Origin: Prolixibacteraceae bacterium
Lineage (GTDB): Bacteria; Bacteroidota; Bacteroidia; Bacteroidales; Prolixibacteraceae
Assembly (NCBI GenBank): GCA_014380255.1
Contig: JACMKG010000113.1
Location: forward strand, 1 to 9,524
Reading direction: 5' to 3'
DNA length: 9,524 bases
Shown: positions 3,315-9,524 of the stretch, piece by piece
How positions within the stretch are numbered: the stretch's first letter is position 1
Layout of the letters: each line of letters begins with the position of its first letter
Notes under the pieces: generated by a model
Databases searched by the model: none
Seen by the model: only the letters and a program-made list of their open reading frames with translations
Told to the model about the DNA's origin: nothing
Made by a program: the position numbers and the translations under genes

Positions 3315-5876
3315 TTAACGATTTACAATCAAATGGCCTTGGTATTGCTTGTTGCCTTCGGTTGCAACGACCAAATAGGTGCCCGGTGTAAGTGAATTCA
3401 CCGATAAGGAGAAGCTAGGGCCTTTTTTGGTTTCCTTGCGCAACAACTTGCCGTAGTTGTCAAACAGGCTTACCTCCAGATCGCTGGAAGAATCAGAGCC
3501 CTCTAAGGTAACCTTGGCCTGGCTGTTTGTTGGATTAGGCACAATGATCAGTTTCCCTTTTTGAGGTGATGGGGCAGCTTGTGGCTGAGTGTTGCCTTCC
3601 AGTGCAAAATTGATTGGAATGGTATAGGAAACATCCACGGTTTCTCCTTTTTGCTTCCCCGGAGTCCATGTAGGTAGTGATTCAACCACCCGAAGGGCTT
3701 CATTATCCAGTGAAGGTGCAACACCACGGGCAATCTTGGCATTGACAACCTTGCCTGTTTTAGTGACTACAATACTTACATACACTTTTCCCTGGATGCC
3801 CTTTTGTTGGGCTTCAACCGGGTATTTTATATGGGCGGCAAGAAAATTGCGCAAAGCTTGCTCACCTCCAGGAAACTCTGGCATTTCTTCAACAATATAT
3901 AATACCGGGTTTTCCGAATCGTTTGTTGCTTCGCTTTTCTTGGTCTCACCCTGAAGTACAAAATTGATAGGAACAGTATATTCAACATCTACATTCTCCC
4001 CGTTTTGTTTTCCCGGCTTCCATGGTGGCAATAATTCAACCACTCTAATAGCTTCCTTATCCAGTGAAGGATCAACTGCACGGGCTATTTTAGCATTACT
4101 AACTCTTCCGGTTTTTGTAACTACAAATGATACATAAACTTTGCCTTGTGCACCTTTTTGTTGTGCAGCCACAGGATATTTTACACTTGAAGCAATAAAT
4201 TTGCGCAAGGCGAAATCGCCACCTGGGAACTCAGGCATTTCTTCCACCATGGTATAAACACCATCTTTCCTCTGTTTACTTGAATCGGGTTGTTCCTTCT
4301 TCTTAATAATTTCAATCACCCCGTTTTTGCCCTTATCCCCGTATTTGCTGGTGGCTGATGCATCTTTCAATACATTCATGGATTCAATTGTTTCAGGATC
4401 AATCTTGCTTACATCCTGATCTTCAGCAATTACGCCATCTATGACAATAAGAGGCGTAGCAGTCGCACCATTTGTATTGCGGATTTGTACCTTAGGAGTG
4501 GATTCATTTTTGATGCTTGTTACCTGAGAATTGGTTCCATAGCCAACAACAACGACTTCCTCCACACCAATTGGAGAGTTTTTGTCAGTTGCCTTTGAAG
4601 TGTTTCCATAGCCAACAACAACAACTTCCTCTACGCCAATATTTCCACGCTTCAGGCTGATGGCCATCTCTTTATCAAACTCAGGTGTTACTTTTTTGGA
4701 TTGAAGTCCCACATAGGATATTACGATGGGAGAATCATCCGTCACCTGAAGTATAAAATTGCCATTATTATCGGTTATGGTTCCAATGGTTTTTCCGGAT
4801 ATAACGACACTGGCCCCGCTTAAGGGTGTGCCGTCTTCTTTAACAACTTTTCCTTTAATGGTTTTGGCATCCAGAACATTTGCACTTGAAAGATCTTCAG
4901 ACTGTACATACTTGTATTCCGGATTGGCTCCGCTTAGGGGTGTGCCGTCTTCTTTAACAATATTTCCTTTAATGGTTTTGGCATCCTGAATAGTTGTCAC
5001 TGAAAGATCTTCAGACTGTACATACTTGTATTCCGGAGCGGCGAAGGCATAGAAAACTATGGCCATAAGCGGCATAACCAATAATAGTTTTAGTTTTCGG
5101 ATGGGTGAATTTATTGTATTTTTCATCATGTTGAATCTTTTTTTGTTGATTGAATAGTTGAATGAATTGGCAAGCGTTATCACTTGCCCGCCAAACAGTT
5201 GGTTTAGTAATGCTGCACGGTAAATAGCCGGGTTGGCAGAGCGCTGCAGCGCCTGTTCGTCAGCCAGGTATTCATGGTTTTGCCTGATGAACCGGCCATA
5301 TAGCCAGCACAAGGGGTTCATCCACTGTAGGATGCAGAGTAGCTCGAACAGCAATAAATCGATCCAGTGCTGCTGCCTGACATGTTCCAGTTCATGGTTC
5401 ACAATTTCGTTGGTCTCGGTCTCAGTGCTTGAAGGATTGACAAATACGAACGAAAAGAATGAAAATGAAGCGGGGTAGTCTGCCGTGCGGATCAACTTTG
5501 CTGAGCGGTAGGGGAGGATTTCAGATTTGCGGATAATGTTTATAACACCCAATGTCTGCCTGGTTAAACGAAACAGCAGGTATAGAACCCCTGCCAGGTA
5601 AAGGCCAAACAAGAGGATTTGCGTTGGAAAAGGTTCAGGTTCACTGACAACACCTGTCATTTGAAGGTCAGATACCTCGATTGCAGGAGTTACAGGAATC
5701 ATGACCGTGTAATGCCAAGTAATAAGGGGGAAAATGATGGAAGCCAGTATCCCTGCGAGCAAGTAGAACCTGTTCAGGAGAAAATACCGTTCATTTCTAA
5801 GAAAAAGCAGATACACCAAGGTAAAACCTGTCAGCCATATGGCCGATTTGAACAGATATAAGGCAAATGCTTCCAT
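3315..5876 (-). CDS. BlaR1-type M56 membrane metalloprotease with SusC-like plug, two TonB C-terminal domains and a type IX sorting domain
   Basis: Likely sensor of a BlaI-type regulatory pair; 853 residues. Membrane segments are seen at about 4-26, 34-54, 85-107 and 262-280. The M56 zinc site is HELEH (H161, E162, H165), with E202 in HEYLADEQAL as the likely third ligand. After the fourth membrane segment, presumably in the periplasm, come two 38-residue tandem copies starting PEYKYVQSEDLS (281-356); the second leads into a carboxypeptidase-regulatory-like beta domain to about 409. Next are two GVEEVVVVGYG segments (414-424 and 437-447) and a SusC-like plug piece (PLIVIDGV, ETIESMNVLKDASATSKYGDKG; about 475-527). 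Two TonB C-terminal domains follow (about 541-643 and 659-761, both with EEMPEFPGG). Residues 775-853 match a type IX type A sorting domain (VPNPTN, LTPGTYLV, HLIV). M56 proteins with TonB_C tails are known in Bacteroidota; the sorting domain on one is unusual. The gene starts 11 bp after the blaI stop. The effector is unknown. Confidence 0.9.
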   Translation of the reverse strand: MEAFALYLFKSAIWLTGFTLVYLLFLRNERYFLLNRFYLLAGILASIIFPLITWHYTVMIPVTPAIEVSDLQMTGVVSEPEPFPTQILLFGLYLAGVLYLLFRLTRQTLGVINIIRKSEILPYRSAKLIRTADYPASFSFFSFVFVNPSSTETETNEIVNHELEHVRQQHWIDLLLFELLCILQWMNPLCWLYGRFIRQNHEYLADEQALQRSANPAIYRAALLNQLFGGQVITLANSFNYSINKKRFNMMKNTINSPIRKLKLLLVMPLMAIVFYAFAAPEYKYVQSEDLSVTTIQDAKTIKGNIVKEDGTPLSGANPEYKYVQSEDLSSANVLDAKTIKGKVVKEDGTPLSGASVVISGKTIGTITDNNGNFILQVTDDSPIVISYVGLQSKKVTPEFDKEMAISLKRGNIGVEEVVVVGYGNTSKATDKNSPIGVEEVVVVGYGTNSQVTSIKNESTPKVQIRNTNGATATPLIVIDGVIAEDQDVSKIDPETIESMNVLKDASATSKYGDKGKNGVIEIIKKKEQPDSSKQRKDGVYTMVEEMPEFPGGDFALRKFIASSVKYPVAAQQKGAQGKVYVSFVVTKTGRVSNAKIARAVDPSLDKEAIRVVELLPPWKPGKQNGENVDVEYTVPINFVLQGETKKSEATNDSENPVLYIVEEMPEFPGGEQALRNFLAAHIKYPVEAQQKGIQGKVYVSIVVTKTGKVVNAKIARGVAPSLDNEALRVVESLPTWTPGKQKGETVDVSYTIPINFALEGNTQPQAAPSPQKGKLIIVPNPTNSQAKVTLEGSDSSSDLEVSLFDNYGKLLRKETKKGPSFSLSVNSLTPGTYLVVATEGNKQYQGHLIVNR
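3594..4256 (-). repeat. Duplicated TonB C-terminal domain (118-residue spacing)
   Basis: Residues 541-643 (3948-4256) and 659-761 (3594-3902) of the M56 protein align without gaps over most of their length. They share VEEMPEFPGG, KYPV.AQQKG.QGKVYVS, VVTKTG, NAKIAR and PINF. The two copies have diverged in DNA and protein, so this duplication is older than the 114-bp one. Confidence 0.9.
4503..4640 (-). repeat. 69-bp tandem duplication around the VVVVGYG motif
   Basis: Two 23-residue units (4572-4640 and 4503-4571) each begin with GVEEVVVVGYG. The first 11 residues are identical and the rest has diverged. This motif normally appears once, before the plug of SusC-type receptors. Confidence 0.85.
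4809..5036 (-). repeat. 114-bp tandem duplication (38 residues) after the last membrane segment
   Basis: Copy 1 is 4923-5036 and copy 2 is 4809-4922. They abut exactly, and the protein units match at 30 of 38 positions. Both run from PEYKYVQSEDLS to EDGTPLSGA. DNA identity is high, so this is the most recent duplication in the gene. It duplicates the linker plus the first strand of the carboxypeptidase-regulatory-like domain. Confidence 0.92.
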
Positions 5877-5887
5877 CGTTGTAAGTT

Positions 5888-6256
5888 TTATTTATTCTTT
5901 CCCAATTCCTTTTTTGTTTCTTCCATCAATTGTTCCAGATCCTGAATGGTCAGATCCTTTTCGCGGGCAAAGAAAGAGGCCATGGCCGGAAACGAATTGT
6001 TGAAGTAGCTTTTCATCAGTCCAAAAAGCTGTGTTTTCGAATAATCTTCCTTCGTTACCAAAGGGTAATATACATGCACATTTCCATAGGTTTTATGGGC
6101 AACGAACTCTTTCTTTTCCAGAATCCGCAGTACGGTTGAGACAGTGTTACGCACCGGTTTGGGCTCGTCGAAGCGGTCGCGGATGTCTTTGACCAGTCCT
6201 TCGCCAATTTCCCATAAATGTTGCATTACCTGTTCTTCAGCTTTTGTGAGTTGCAT
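5888..6256 (-). CDS. blaI: BlaI/MecI-family transcriptional repressor
   Basis: Winged-helix repressor expected to bind a TGACTA-type dyad and keep its own operon off until the partner membrane protease acts. It has 122 residues, the normal length. The DNA-binding domain is about residues 1-66 (LTKAEEQVMQHLWEIGEG at the start; recognition helix about 36-49, RNTVSTVLRILEKK; wing with HVYYPLV). The C-terminal helices about 70-122 should dimerise; PAMASFFARE (90-99) lies where known family members are cleaved, but the exact site cannot be assigned. The M56 gene starts 11 bp downstream, so the two are co-transcribed. Two perfect dyads lie upstream. The regulated target beyond this operon is not seen in the window, and no beta-lactamase gene is present. 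Confidence 0.92.
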   Translation of the reverse strand: MQLTKAEEQVMQHLWEIGEGLVKDIRDRFDEPKPVRNTVSTVLRILEKKEFVAHKTYGNVHVYYPLVTKEDYSKTQLFGLMKSYFNNSFPAMASFFAREKDLTIQDLEQLMEETKKELGKNK

Positions 6257-6294
6257 ATCAATACTTTTATTGCAATGTTTAGTTCAAAAATTAT

Positions 6295-6312
6295 ACCATA
6301 ATTATTTATGGT
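6295..6312. repeat. AT-rich 7-bp hairpin in the blaI leader
   Basis: ACCATAA and TTATGGT flank four bases. It lies between a 15-codon leader frame (6313-6360) and the blaI ATG at 6256. It is weak as an RNA stem because of its AT content. Confidence 0.45.
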
Positions 6313-6396
6313 TTAACTTACATAGAAAAAATAGTTGCCCTCTTGTCCTGGGCTATCCATTTTTCATTTCAGTCTTAATTTGTCAATCCTTCAGTA

Positions 6397-6428
6397 CAAA
6401 TATATGACTATAAAACTAGTCATGCAAA
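6397..6428 (-). promoter_or_regulatory. Promoter of the blaI-M56 operon
   Basis: On the - strand a TTTG (6428-6425) is followed after exactly 20 bases by TATATTTG (6404-6397), a full match to the Bacteroidota housekeeping promoter. The start point would be near 6390, leaving a leader of about 130 bases before the blaI ATG. Confidence 0.8.
6404..6423. promoter_or_regulatory. BlaI-type operator 1, between the -33 and -7 boxes
   Basis: ATGACTA-N6-TAGTCAT is a perfect 7-bp dyad. It fills the spacer between the two promoter boxes and touches the -7 box, so a bound repressor would block RNA polymerase. Confidence 0.8.
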
Positions 6429-6444
6429 TATTTTGGCAATTATT

Positions 6445-6462
6445 TGACTAAAAATATAGTCA
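6445..6462. promoter_or_regulatory. BlaI-type operator 2, upstream of the -33 box
   Basis: TGACTA-N6-TAGTCA repeats the core of operator 1. The two centres are 40 bp apart, close to four helical turns, so two dimers could sit on the same DNA face. Confidence 0.8.
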
Positions 6463-6957
6463 TTGTATGAAAAGAGTTAGCATCAGGCGTAAAAGGCAAT
6501 GAATAACTGGATATGAAATTCCGGAAACTGTACTATTTTTGTGTAAATGAATTGGAATCTCTCCTATTGATTGATCATTCTTGGCCTGGATCCTGTTAAG
6601 GTTCCAGATTCCATGACCCCAAGCTCTATATTAACTCTATGTCAGGTCTATACAAGGGCCAACTTTCGTTTTCAAAAGTATAGACCCAACATAGGGTTAA
6701 CATAGAGCTTACATAGGGTTTGTGCCAATAATAATCACATGCAAGGCCTTTGTCTTTGCATGATTCATCCTTTTATCCACCGCCTTTTGAGATTGATCCA
6801 AGAGTTAGATTAAGGACTACTGCATTGGGAAATACAATTAGGTGAAGTAAGATTTAAAGGATAAAGATTTTTTAATGGAGTTATTGCGAAAGGTAATACT
6901 CATCGCTTAAATAATTGATGGTAAATTGAGATCCATTGAGTTTTTAAGAACTTATAT
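6463..6957. other. Non-coding region with stem-loops and phased repeats
   Basis: No credible coding frame is present on either strand across about 495 bp. It contains a hairpin CTGGATCC-N6-GGTTCCAG with one mismatch (6586-6607), a long inverted repeat (6621-6710), and a hairpin CATGCAA-N11-TTGCATG (6738-6762). No convincing terminator for the GH1 gene was found in 6860-6957. Confidence 0.6.
6621..6721. repeat. 33-bp imperfect inverted repeat made of 11-bp-phased elements
   Basis: The arms 6621-6653 and 6678-6710 are complementary at 29 of 33 positions around a 24-base centre. The right side continues with another unit. ATAG occurs at 6680, 6691, 6702 and 6713, exactly every 11 bp; CTAT occurs at 6626, 6637 and 6648, also every 11 bp. 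Clearest units: ACATAGGGTTA (6689), ACATAGAGCTT (6700) and ACATAGGGTTT (6711). Confidence 0.85.
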
Positions 6958-8322
6958 TTATTTTAGGAATTTTCTAAACCATTTTCCTGAACTTTTCATC
7001 GTTCTTTTCTGGGTTGTAAAATCTACATAGACCAGACCAAAACGGGTGCGATAGCCTTTGTCCCATTCAAAATTATCTGTAGGCGCCCAGACCAGATATC
7101 CATTTACAGGGTATCCCTCACGTTTGGCTTTTAAAACACTTGCCAGATGGTCCTTAAAATAACGGGTTCGTTGCTTGTCACGTACCTTTCCATCTACTAT
7201 ACGATCAGCAATGCAGGTTCCATTTTCAGTTACTATAAGATTGTGTATTCCTTTATACTGGCTGAATTTTTTAAGGATATGGTACAAGCCTTCCGGGTAA
7301 ATTTCATATCCCATATCATTCATGGGTACGCAGCGATCAGATGCTTTAATTTCATTAGCCCGAATTATGGGAAGGATTGATTTCTCGACTACTGCTCTAA
7401 AATAATACTGAATACCTATAAAATCAAAGTCAAATACCATCCGTTCATCATCTCCCTCCATCTTAAACTTATCTATTTTCTTCAAGACTGAAAGATGATC
7501 AACCGGATAACCCATTCCAAGGCTTGGTTCAATAAACAGGCGGTTGATCCCTGCATCTATTCGTTCGGCTGCTGCAATGTTTTTTTCTTCCTGATTGGAT
7601 GGTTCAATAGATGCTGTGAAAAAAGTAGTTCCTACCTTTACATCAGAAACATTGTTACGGATGATGCGTCCGCCTTCGGCATTGCAAAGCACTGAATGAT
7701 GTACTGCTTTAAGAAAACCATTGAGGCTGTGCCGTCCGGGAGCCAAAGATCCTGCCAGATAACCCCCTGCGGTAAAGGAAAATTGTTCATTCATCACCAT
7801 CCATGTCTTCACTTTGTCACCATACTCTTGGGTGACAAGGTTGACAAACTCTGAGAACCAATCCACTATATTCCTGTTTGTCCAGCCACCCTGAGCTTCC
7901 AGCGCTTGGGGCAAATCCCAATGATAAATGGTAATCCATGGCTCCAGGCCAGCCAATAAACTTTTATCAATCACACGGTGGTAAAAATCAAGTCCTGCAC
8001 GATTAATTTCACCGGTTCCATTGGGTAAAATGCGAGGCCAGGACAATGAAAACCTGAAAACCTTAAAATTCATTGATTGAATCAATTCGATGTCTTCTTC
8101 ATAGCGATGATAAAAATCACTGGCTATGTCCGCGGTTTCGCCACGTTCTATTTTCCCGGATTTCCTGGAGAAATGATCCCATGTTGATTCTCCTTTCCCA
8201 TCCGTGTTCCATGCTCCTTCCGTCTGGTAGGATGCCGCTGCAACTCCCCACTTAAAATCAGGACCAAAATCGGCTTTTACAAAATTAATTTTCTTTTTTT
8301 CTGATGATTTATTTTTACTCAT
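6958..8322 (-). CDS. Glycoside hydrolase family 1, beta-glucosidase-like
   Basis: Retaining glycosidase expected to split beta-linked glucosides or related sugars in the cytoplasm, since no signal peptide is seen. It has 454 residues, the usual GH1 length. Family motifs in order: FKWGVAAASYQTEGAW (about 23-38, Q33), FRFSLSWPRILP (89-100), YHWDLP (133-138), WMVMNEQ with acid/base E179, IVTENGT with nucleophile E366, and VWAPTDNFEWDKGYRTRFGL (411-430). The acid/base motif is normally NEP; here it is NEQ. The subsite region normally read as VWSLLDNFEW is VWAPTDNFEW. The first ~14 residues are Lys- and Ser-rich and precede the conserved fold. The ATG at 8322 is the only sensible start. A terminator separates it from the glycosyltransferase upstream, so it probably has its own promoter, which I could not identify. 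Substrate is not assignable. Confidence 0.92.
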   Translation of the reverse strand: MSKNKSSEKKKINFVKADFGPDFKWGVAAASYQTEGAWNTDGKGESTWDHFSRKSGKIERGETADIASDFYHRYEEDIELIQSMNFKVFRFSLSWPRILPNGTGEINRAGLDFYHRVIDKSLLAGLEPWITIYHWDLPQALEAQGGWTNRNIVDWFSEFVNLVTQEYGDKVKTWMVMNEQFSFTAGGYLAGSLAPGRHSLNGFLKAVHHSVLCNAEGGRIIRNNVSDVKVGTTFFTASIEPSNQEEKNIAAAERIDAGINRLFIEPSLGMGYPVDHLSVLKKIDKFKMEGDDERMVFDFDFIGIQYYFRAVVEKSILPIIRANEIKASDRCVPMNDMGYEIYPEGLYHILKKFSQYKGIHNLIVTENGTCIADRIVDGKVRDKQRTRYFKDHLASVLKAKREGYPVNGYLVWAPTDNFEWDKGYRTRFGLVYVDFTTQKRTMKSSGKWFRKFLK

Positions 8323-8487
8323 TACACTTGTCTAATGTTTATAATCGCACTCAATACCTGGAATCATTCTGCTGAATAAGAAAAGCGTCCTGGCTGTTGT
8401 GTCAGGACGCTTTGGGTGTTTTCATTTCTTGAATCAGGCAAAATTGTCTTTCCCTTGCTACTCATTATCATATTCCTCATTCGTTGG
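8323..8487. other. Intergenic region between glycosyltransferase and GH1 gene
   Basis: It holds the terminator at 8375-8413 and about 50 bp that should contain the GH1 promoter. No TAnnTTTG match with proper spacing was found on the - strand here. Confidence 0.6.
8375..8413 (-). terminator. Intrinsic terminator after the glycosyltransferase gene
   Basis: AAAGCGTCCTG (8382-8392) and CAGGACGCTTT (8403-8413) are perfect 11-bp complements around a 10-base loop. On the - strand the stem is followed by TTTTCTTATT. It lies about 75 bp after the glycosyltransferase stop. Confidence 0.85.
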
Positions 8488-9524
8488 TCAATGATTCATC
8501 AAAACAGGTAGTTTAAGAATTGATCCTAAGGGAATTTCTGCCACTAAACGATGGCTCTCTGTATAATGCGTTCGTAAAATATTCTCAAGTAACTCCCTGG
8601 TTATATCAGGAAAGTCGATTTGAAGAGCTGTTGAGTTTTGAACCCACTCATTCAACTCTTCCGATGAATTGGTAAAGTGATCCAGTACTTTTACGCCCAT
8701 TGATTTTAGATAAGCAGCATTGCAATATTGTTCATACTGTTTCTTCATAGGAATTACACATAGTTTCTTTCCCATAAAAATAGCTTCGGCAGGTCCTTCA
8801 AATCCGGCGGTAGAAATTAAACCGCTACAACTGAGAACGCTTTTTGTAAATTCGGTCAGTGAAACTGGCTGAAACTGAACATTGCCAATGGTATATTTAT
8901 TTTTTGAGTGTTTAGAAAAAACCTGCCATTCGACTTGAGGAATTCTGGATAGTACGGACTGGATCTGTTCATCACTATAAGCGGGTAAGTATACCGTATA
9001 ATGTTTACTGTCTGTTATTTCAGCAGTCCTGATATCCCTGCGAATGACAGGTGGGAAAACATCGGGAGGAGAGCTTTTAAAATTGAACCCGTACTGATAG
9101 GTTGACGGGGCATATTTCTTCAGGATAAGTTTCCCTACAAGATCGTTAAACGCCGGGCGTGGTGAGGAGGGATGAAGCACTGCATTTTGATGGCTAAGCC
9201 CAATGCATATTTTCCCATGCAGCCGGCAAGCCCATGCTGATACCGGTTCAAAATCACTGATTATCATATCATATTGATTAACAGGAAGATTACGTATATC
9301 GTGGAAAAATTGTTTTATTGGCATCTTTTGTATCGTTTTGATCAGATCTACCCCACCATTTTTACCGATTATAAAACTTAATCCTGAAAAACGGTAATCT
9401 ATCTTGAAAGGTACATTCAGATCAGATTGTGTACCACTAACCAATACATCGGTGATGGCCATCGATTTTAGTATTGGAACAATTTCCGTAGCCCTTGCAA
9501 GGTGCCCGTTACCTGTTCCCTGAA
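8488..9524 (-). CDS. GT-B glycosyltransferase, MurG/MJ1255-like, 5' end outside the window
   Basis: Probable sugar-nucleotide-dependent glycosyltransferase. The frame runs open to the window edge, so the gene is incomplete at its N-terminus. The ATG at 9462 is internal because the codons upstream of it read QGTGNGHLARATEIVPIL, the glycine-rich nucleotide-fold loop (GxGxGH) typical of the start of MurG-like GT-B enzymes. At least 344 residues are visible. The C-terminal half has the GT-B donor-site pattern: LISTAGFEGPAEAIFMGKKLCVIPMKKQYEQYCNA, with G(F)EGPAEA and a Q-Y-E-Q-x-x-N(A)A segment. No membrane segment is obvious. Donor and acceptor are unknown; a cell-surface lipid or glycan is a guess. 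The strong terminator downstream ends its transcript before the GH1 gene. Confidence 0.82.
   Translation of the reverse strand, partial: QGTGNGHLARATEIVPILKSMAITDVLVSGTQSDLNVPFKIDYRFSGLSFIIGKNGGVDLIKTIQKMPIKQFFHDIRNLPVNQYDMIISDFEPVSAWACRLHGKICIGLSHQNAVLHPSSPRPAFNDLVGKLILKKYAPSTYQYGFNFKSSPPDVFPPVIRRDIRTAEITDSKHYTVYLPAYSDEQIQSVLSRIPQVEWQVFSKHSKNKYTIGNVQFQPVSLTEFTKSVLSCSGLISTAGFEGPAEAIFMGKKLCVIPMKKQYEQYCNAAYLKSMGVKVLDHFTNSSEELNEWVQNSTALQIDFPDITRELLENILRTHYTESHRLVAEIPLGSILKLPVLMNH

Noticed and set aside
4759..4989. + strand frame with an internal repeat
   Set aside because: It is the antisense shadow of the 114-bp duplication in the M56 gene.
5888..6256. Beta-lactam resistance locus
   Set aside because: No beta-lactamase or penicillin-binding protein gene is present, and the sensor lacks a recognisable penicillin-binding domain, so the inducer should not be assumed to be a beta-lactam.
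9460..9462. ATG at 9462 as the start of the glycosyltransferase
   Set aside because: Upstream codons in the same frame encode QGTGNGHLARATEI, the conserved N-terminal loop of this fold.

Overview
The window looks like a Bacteroidota chromosome, probably a Bacteroidales/Marinilabiliales-type organism; this placement is inferred from gene content. It carries the end of an alternative complex III operon, a BlaI/M56 pair with SusC-like and TonB-like domains, and a type IX secretion sorting domain. Promoters fit the Bacteroidota pattern (TTTG about 20 bp before TAnnTTTG). Only position 1-361 reads on the + strand; every other gene is on the - strand.

Layout. (1) 1-361: 3' end of a quinol:cytochrome c oxidoreductase membrane subunit (ActF-like). 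(2) 362-660: non-coding, with a degenerate GGATGGTT-type repeat and a short perfect palindrome. (3) 661-1892: complete insertion sequence with perfect 26-bp terminal inverted repeats and an IS1249-type (IS256 superfamily) transposase. The zinc-ribbon start of the transposase is one base out of frame with its only ATG, across an A7 run. (4) 1927-2822: RES/Xre toxin-antitoxin operon with a 16+16 bp perfect palindrome around its -7 box. (5) 2823-3243: non-coding but rich in stem-loops, with two diverged copies of a hairpin unit. (6) 3244-6462: blaI-blaR1-type regulatory operon, with a terminator downstream and two TGACTA-N6-TAGTCA operators upstream. (7) 6463-6957: non-coding, with a large inverted repeat built from 11-bp-phased ATAG/CTAT elements. 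(8) 6958-8322: GH1 beta-glucosidase-like enzyme. (9) 8375-8413: terminator. (10) 8488-9524: GT-B glycosyltransferase running off the window.

How the parts work together. The BlaI repressor should shut its own promoter through the dyad lying exactly between the -33 and -7 boxes. The membrane metalloprotease encoded 11 bp downstream is the expected sensor that relieves repression. That sensor is the most unusual object here: after an M56 protease domain and four membrane segments it carries a carboxypeptidase-regulatory-like domain, a SusC-like plug segment, two TonB C-terminal domains and a type IX sorting domain, and it contains three internal duplications. The toxin-antitoxin operon and the insertion sequence sit side by side and look like an accessory patch inserted next to the respiratory operon. 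The glycosyltransferase and the GH1 enzyme are separated by a strong terminator, so they are probably independent units.

No rRNA, tRNA or CRISPR array was seen. Boundaries, folds and homologies were read by eye; no searches were run.
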